9,774 nt of DNA, from the NCBI GenBank assembly GCA_903930515.1, contig CAIYYW010000230.1:1-9774 (forward strand), written 5' to 3'. Position numbers and translations under genes: made by a program. The stretch's first letter is position 1. Each line of letters starts with the position of its first letter. The stretch comes from an uncultured delta proteobacterium. Its GTDB lineage: Bacteria > RBG-13-61-14 > DRUE01. The notes below the pieces were generated by a model. It did no database searches. It had not been told where the DNA came from and saw only the letters and a list, made by a program, of their open reading frames with translations. Positions 7,024-9,774 of this stretch are shown piece by piece.

Positions 7024-7659
7024 GTGGATAAGATGTTGGCAAAGAAGTTAGAGCCGGATGGGATGAAGATGGCGGTAAATGGAAATGGCCGGAAGGTGAA
7101 AGGGACTTTCCTGATCCCGCTGGCGAAGATCATCAACAGCCGGAAGGATATTGACTGGGCCGGACCGGGCAAACTGACCGGAGACGACCTTGGGAAAATC
7201 AAAGAAAAGATCCTGGCCTCCAATTGGTATGACCTGATCTTTTTCAACCGGGTGAGCAGCGCGGTTTATCAATTGGTCGCAGGGGGAAAACCGGAGGGCG
7301 CGCGTCAATTCGGGGAAGGCATAATGTGGGACACCCTGGCCGAAATTTACCATTCCAGCCTGGTGAAAGAGTCCGCGTCCGAGGCCCTGTCCCGGTTTGC
7401 GTCTCTTTACAACGGCATCTTCTTCAACACCGGCGAGGTGGAATTTCAAGCCAGCGGAACGGAAGCCCGGTTCCGTATTTTTGATCCAGGCGGAATCCCG
7501 GCTCCGGAATTTTTCATTGAGATGATGAAGAGCCTGCTCAAGAAAATCGCCTGGATGAACCGGGCGGAGCAGGTTACCGTCCATTGCGAAGAAGGCTTGC
7601 CGGATTCAGCTAAAAGAATCTGTTCCGCCGATTTCCATCTGCGGTGGGAAAAACGCTAA
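7024..7659 (+). CDS. uncharacterised protein resembling TIGR02265/DUF2378-type (V4R/HNOB-like) sensor proteins
   Basis: A 211-residue cytosolic protein without signal peptide or membrane segment; I do not recognise it with certainty. The first 25 or so residues look like a flexible lead. The rest follows a pattern known from the myxobacterial paralogous family TIGR02265/DUF2378: 'KGTFLIPLAKII' (26-37), 'NWYDLIFFNRVSSAVYQLV' (67-85), 'GGKPEGARQFGEGIMWDTL' (87-105), a beta pair 'GEVEFQASG' and 'RFRIFDP' (137-155), and a C-terminal C-x(11)-C-x(7)-W pattern (Cys188, Cys200, Trp208). That fold is distantly related to ligand- or heme-sensing V4R/HNOB domains, so a small-ligand sensor is possible but unproven. 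AGGAG at 7016-7020 lies 3 nt before GTG 7024 and 12 nt before ATG 7033, so either start may be used. It is transcribed away from the cNMP-pilT operon; I find no convincing promoter. Confidence 0.75.
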   Translation: MDKMLAKKLEPDGMKMAVNGNGRKVKGTFLIPLAKIINSRKDIDWAGPGKLTGDDLGKIKEKILASNWYDLIFFNRVSSAVYQLVAGGKPEGARQFGEGIMWDTLAEIYHSSLVKESASEALSRFASLYNGIFFNTGEVEFQASGTEARFRIFDPGGIPAPEFFIEMMKSLLKKIAWMNRAEQVTVHCEEGLPDSAKRICSADFHLRWEKR

Positions 7660-7680
7660 GCCCGGGCCGGAGGGAACCGG

Positions 7681-9489
7681 TTATTGGTCTCGGATGAATC
7701 CGTAATATTTTCCCATCCAGTATGGCAAGAGCCAGAAGGTTCCGGCTTCCTCGCTTAAGCCCCCGGCATAGATTCCGGCATTATCCATTGCCTCGGTGGG
7801 CTTCCAGCCCCTGCTTTCCGTATCCAGCGCATAGGGGTTGCCATTCCATTTCATCACCGCGCGCTCCTCCGGCGGGAGCGGGACCACCGATTCCTTTTCC
7901 CGGAACCGGCCCAACGAACTCTTGATCTTGAGATCGCTCCGCTGACTGTTCCAGTGGTTCCATCTCACCAGGTCCAGCGAGATCCGCTCAAGGGTGAAAA
8001 TCGCTCCAGCCAGGTCAAAGTCAGCTCCGGCTGGCATCACCGCTCCGTAAATGAAATCAAAAAGCGGATTCCGCTCCGGCTGTTCAATCCGCCAGGACCT
8101 TTCCAGGCTCTTGCGGTAATCGGCAAGCAGCTTCGGGTCTTGCTCGTATTTCAGGAGCGGGTAATAAGAAAGGAATGCCAGTTCGTCATCGGAATGATTG
8201 ATGAACCCGGGGACATTGATCTTCTGGTTGAGTGTGAACGCGGCGTAATGGTGATTGATCGCAAGGTCCAGGTAGGCCTTCTGGTATTTTTCGTCGCCGG
8301 TGATGTGATAGGCGGCCTTGAGATGGGAAAGGATTTCCAATGAATTCAGGCCCCGGTCCCACCAGTTGAGACGGCGGCTCCAGGGCTGGAAGAAATTCCA
8401 CACCCCGTAAGTGGTGGGCTGGCCGTCAACATCCAGCAGGTAGTAATCGTTTTTGACGATGTAGTCCGTGATCTCCCGCACCTTCCCCCGGATTTCCGCC
8501 TGCTCCGCCTGATCCGCGCAGAGGTCATAATAGATGGAATAGCCGTAATAATGCCCGACCACTTCGTCGGAACTGGTGTCGCTTTTCCATCTCCATTTTT
8601 TATCCGGAGAAAAATTGCCCCACTGCATGGGATGATCGCCCAGGACCGTGTCGTGTTGCTCGTCCGGTTTGGCGATGGACCTTGCCATCAAGCCGGGGAT
8701 CCCGGTCACGGTTTCCAGGAACATCATTGCTTCCAGGGAGTGGCGCGCGAATTCCTTCGCCTCCGGGTCCTTGGTCGCGGCGTAGCGGTAACATTCCCCG
8801 GCAAGATACATCGCGGTCCAGAGTCCGTCATTGTCGCTGGTGAAGGTATGGTTGCTGGAAAGGTCTCCTGGTTTTTCCAGATGCGAATCAGAGACCAGGC
8901 CGTAACGGATATGCCGGGAGCGGGTGGCCGCCTCGATCAAGTCCGCCTTTTCCCGCAGGGTCATCTTCCGGTATTCCATCCGGGTGATTCCTTTGGCAGT
9001 GGCCAGCCAGGCCGCCCCATCCGGCGTGATCACGACCTTTATCACCCGGTCGGAAAGCAGATATTGTCCGCCCTGAAAATAGCTCCATTCCTTGCCGTCA
9101 AACCTGGCCGCGCCCTGGTTTCCGCCGACCCATTTGATCCCGTTGGATTGCGCAAAGGTCAGCGCCTCTTTCATCGGCGCGTCTTTGAGCTTGAGATTTT
9201 CAGCCGGGGTTTGGCCGCTCAATCCGGTTTTATCTCCCGGGCACAAATCGCGGCCGGGATTTTCAGGTTCCCATTGTCCATTTTCAAATTTTAAAATCCC
9301 GTCTTTGGTTTGCGCGAATATTTCCCCATCGCAATAAAACAAATCCGAAACCTCCGACCCGATCGGGTATTTGAAAACAAGGGCTTGCTGGAACCCGGAG
9401 TCGGGAACCGAGATGGACCCGGAGGGGTTTGACGGGAATCCGATCAGGCTGAAGCAACATAGGCCGAGAAAAAATATTTTCCGTATCAT
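7681..9489 (-). CDS. secreted protein with propeller-type repeats and a probable (alpha/alpha) toroid domain
   Basis: A 602-residue exported protein. Residues 1-20 or so are a signal peptide with 'LGLCCFSLIGF'; the Cys residues do not sit in a proper lipobox. Residues about 45-170 hold beta-propeller-like repeats of the two-component-regulator-propeller kind: 'DGILKFENGQW' (63-73), 'WVGGNQGAARFDGKEW' (120-135) and 'AAWLATAKGITRMEY' (159-173). Residues about 175-595 are helical with many aromatic and acidic motifs: 'SDNDGLWTAMYLAG' (218-231), 'TSSDEVVGHYYGYSIYYDL' (305-323), 'NWWDRGLNSLEILSHLK' (375-391), 'HSDDELAFLSYYPLLKYE' (431-448) and 'LLPYWMGKYYGF' (587-598). This suggests an (alpha/alpha) toroid as in glycan-active enzymes, but I cannot place it in a named family or assign catalysis. 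AAGGAGG (9494-9500) precedes the ATG by 4 nt. It converges with the gene ending at 7659, 21 bp away. Confidence 0.85.
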   Translation of the reverse strand: MIRKIFFLGLCCFSLIGFPSNPSGSISVPDSGFQQALVFKYPIGSEVSDLFYCDGEIFAQTKDGILKFENGQWEPENPGRDLCPGDKTGLSGQTPAENLKLKDAPMKEALTFAQSNGIKWVGGNQGAARFDGKEWSYFQGGQYLLSDRVIKVVITPDGAAWLATAKGITRMEYRKMTLREKADLIEAATRSRHIRYGLVSDSHLEKPGDLSSNHTFTSDNDGLWTAMYLAGECYRYAATKDPEAKEFARHSLEAMMFLETVTGIPGLMARSIAKPDEQHDTVLGDHPMQWGNFSPDKKWRWKSDTSSDEVVGHYYGYSIYYDLCADQAEQAEIRGKVREITDYIVKNDYYLLDVDGQPTTYGVWNFFQPWSRRLNWWDRGLNSLEILSHLKAAYHITGDEKYQKAYLDLAINHHYAAFTLNQKINVPGFINHSDDELAFLSYYPLLKYEQDPKLLADYRKSLERSWRIEQPERNPLFDFIYGAVMPAGADFDLAGAIFTLERISLDLVRWNHWNSQRSDLKIKSSLGRFREKESVVPLPPEERAVMKWNGNPYALDTESRGWKPTEAMDNAGIYAGGLSEEAGTFWLLPYWMGKYYGFIRDQ

Positions 9490-9553
9490 TCATCCTCCTT
9501 GAGCGGGCCGCGCGATAAAAAAGGCGGGAAGGCGCTGGAGTTTATTTTTTCAA
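9490..9553. other. spacer between tRNA-Lys and the secreted-protein gene
   Basis: These 64 bp hold the strong Shine-Dalgarno AAGGAGG (9494-9500, minus) and T-runs on the minus strand (9515-9520 and 9545-9550) without a matching GC stem. I see no intrinsic terminator and no convincing promoter, so the secreted-protein gene might be read through from the tRNA promoter. Confidence 0.35.
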
Positions 9554-9630
9554 TGGTGAGCCGGGCGGGACTCGAACCCGCGGCCTACTGATTAAAAGTC
9601 AGTTGCTCTAACCAACTGAGCTACCAGCCC
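9554..9630 (-). tRNA. tRNA-Lys (anticodon UUU), CCA encoded
   Basis: A complete cloverleaf is readable on the minus strand. The acceptor stem GGGCTGG pairs with CCGGCTC (seven pairs, two of them G-U), the D arm is GCTC/GAGC, the anticodon stem ACTGA/TCAGT encloses loop CTTTTAA with anticodon TTT at 9594-9596, the variable loop has 5 nt, and the T arm GCGGG-TTCGAGT-CCCGC is perfect. The discriminator is A73 and the 3' CCA is encoded at 9554-9556. It decodes lysine AAA/AAG. A 24-nt leader separates it from a possible promoter upstream. Confidence 0.97.
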
Positions 9631-9660
9631 ACGCTGAAACCAGCCAAGAATTGATATGCT

Positions 9661-9688
9661 ATTGTAACCGGCTTTGCCTTTTCTGCAA
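9661..9688 (-). promoter_or_regulatory. possible promoter of tRNA-Lys
   Basis: Minus-strand -10 TACAAT (9661-9666, five of six) lies 30 bp upstream of the first tRNA base; a weak -35 TTGCAG (9683-9688) is 16 bp further up. The predicted start is near 9654. The spacer overlaps the hairpin at 9666-9695. Confidence 0.4.
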
Positions 9689-9695
9689 GCCGGTT
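9666..9695. repeat. strong inverted repeat (hairpin) upstream of tRNA-Lys
   Basis: AACCGGCTT (9666-9674) and AAGCCGGTT (9687-9695) are a perfect 9-bp inverted repeat, extended inward by GC/GC (9676-9677, 9685-9686) after a 1-nt bulge, with a 7-nt loop. No U-tract follows on either strand, so it is not a standard intrinsic terminator. Confidence 0.55.
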
Positions 9696-9714
9696 CCGGG
9701 CTGACCTCATAAAT

Positions 9715-9743
9715 TTGACATTGTTGAGCCGGGTCAATATGAT
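9715..9743 (+). promoter_or_regulatory. near-consensus sigma-70 promoter pointing out of the window
   Basis: Plus-strand -35 TTGACA (9715-9720, perfect) and -10 TATGAT (9738-9743, five of six) are 17 bp apart. The predicted start is near 9750. A Shine-Dalgarno AGGAGG follows at 9763-9768, so the start codon should lie at or just beyond the right edge. An 11-bp palindrome GGGATTATCCC (9752-9762) sits at the transcription start, where an operator could act. Confidence 0.65.
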
Positions 9744-9774
9744 GAATCCCGGGGATTATCCCAGGAGGGTTAAG

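Noticed and set aside
7660-7680. Bidirectional terminator between the converging genes
   Set aside because: The 21 bp contain only short CCGG repeats and no convincing stem with a T-tract.
8551-9294. 247-residue plus-strand frame opposite the secreted protein
   Set aside because: It is a shadow; the minus-strand frame has a signal peptide, ribosome binding site and repeat motifs.
9284-9493. Small minus-strand frame whose ATG follows AAGGAGG directly
   Set aside because: The spacing is zero, and the same Shine-Dalgarno serves the signal-peptide start at 9489 with 4 nt spacing.
9554-9630. tRNA-Lys as an integration site for a mobile element
   Set aside because: No integrase, no direct repeat of the tRNA 3' end and no foreign-looking genes are visible in the window.

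Overview
The window reads as a stretch of bacterial chromosome, moderately GC-rich by eye and densely coded. It carries housekeeping genes, a type IV pilus retraction module, one tRNA, and several secreted or membrane-anchored proteins of poorly described families. I see no transposase, phage gene, CRISPR array or recognisable defence locus. Signal peptides, a periplasmic-type Amidase_3 and a PilT ATPase suggest a diderm bacterium. The mix (MBL-fold hydrolase, SGNH protein with TPR-like insertion, propeller-plus-helical-toroid secreted protein, a protein resembling the myxobacterial TIGR02265/DUF2378 family) suggests an uncultivated lineage of the Acidobacteriota/Aminicenantes/Deltaproteobacteria kind. 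That placement is a low-confidence inference.

Layout. 1-203 (+): C-terminal end of an MBL-fold metallo-hydrolase. 247-2553 (+): membrane-anchored SGNH hydrolase-like protein with helical repeats and a C-terminal beta domain. It converges with, and overlaps by 50 bp, a minus-strand housekeeping cluster: N-acetylmuramoyl-L-alanine amidase (3776-5032), RNase PH (rph, 3118-3840) and XTP/dITP pyrophosphatase (rdgB, 2504-3121). These three genes overlap one another and look translationally coupled. An extended -10 promoter 12 nt upstream of the amidase ATG would give a transcript with almost no leader. 5033-5254 is non-coding and holds that promoter, a probable terminator for the pil operon with competing hairpins, and further dyad structure I cannot assign.

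5255-6869 (-): a two-gene operon with a clear sigma-70-type promoter. It encodes a stand-alone cyclic-nucleotide-binding-fold protein without an HTH, then PilT, one base apart; the first may control pilus retraction. Divergently, 7024-7659 (+) encodes a protein whose C-terminal Cys/Trp pattern recalls TIGR02265/DUF2378 sensor-like proteins. 7681-9489 (-): a large secreted protein with propeller-type repeats followed by a probable (alpha/alpha) toroid. 9554-9630 (-): tRNA-Lys(UUU) with encoded CCA. 9631-9774: a long perfect hairpin beside the tRNA and a near-consensus plus-strand promoter plus Shine-Dalgarno at the right edge, pointing at a gene that starts just outside the window.

The strongest leads for undescribed biology are the divergent regulator/PilT block (6333-7659), the 602-residue secreted protein, and the SGNH-TPR-beta-domain protein. 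None amounts to a proven new system from sequence alone.
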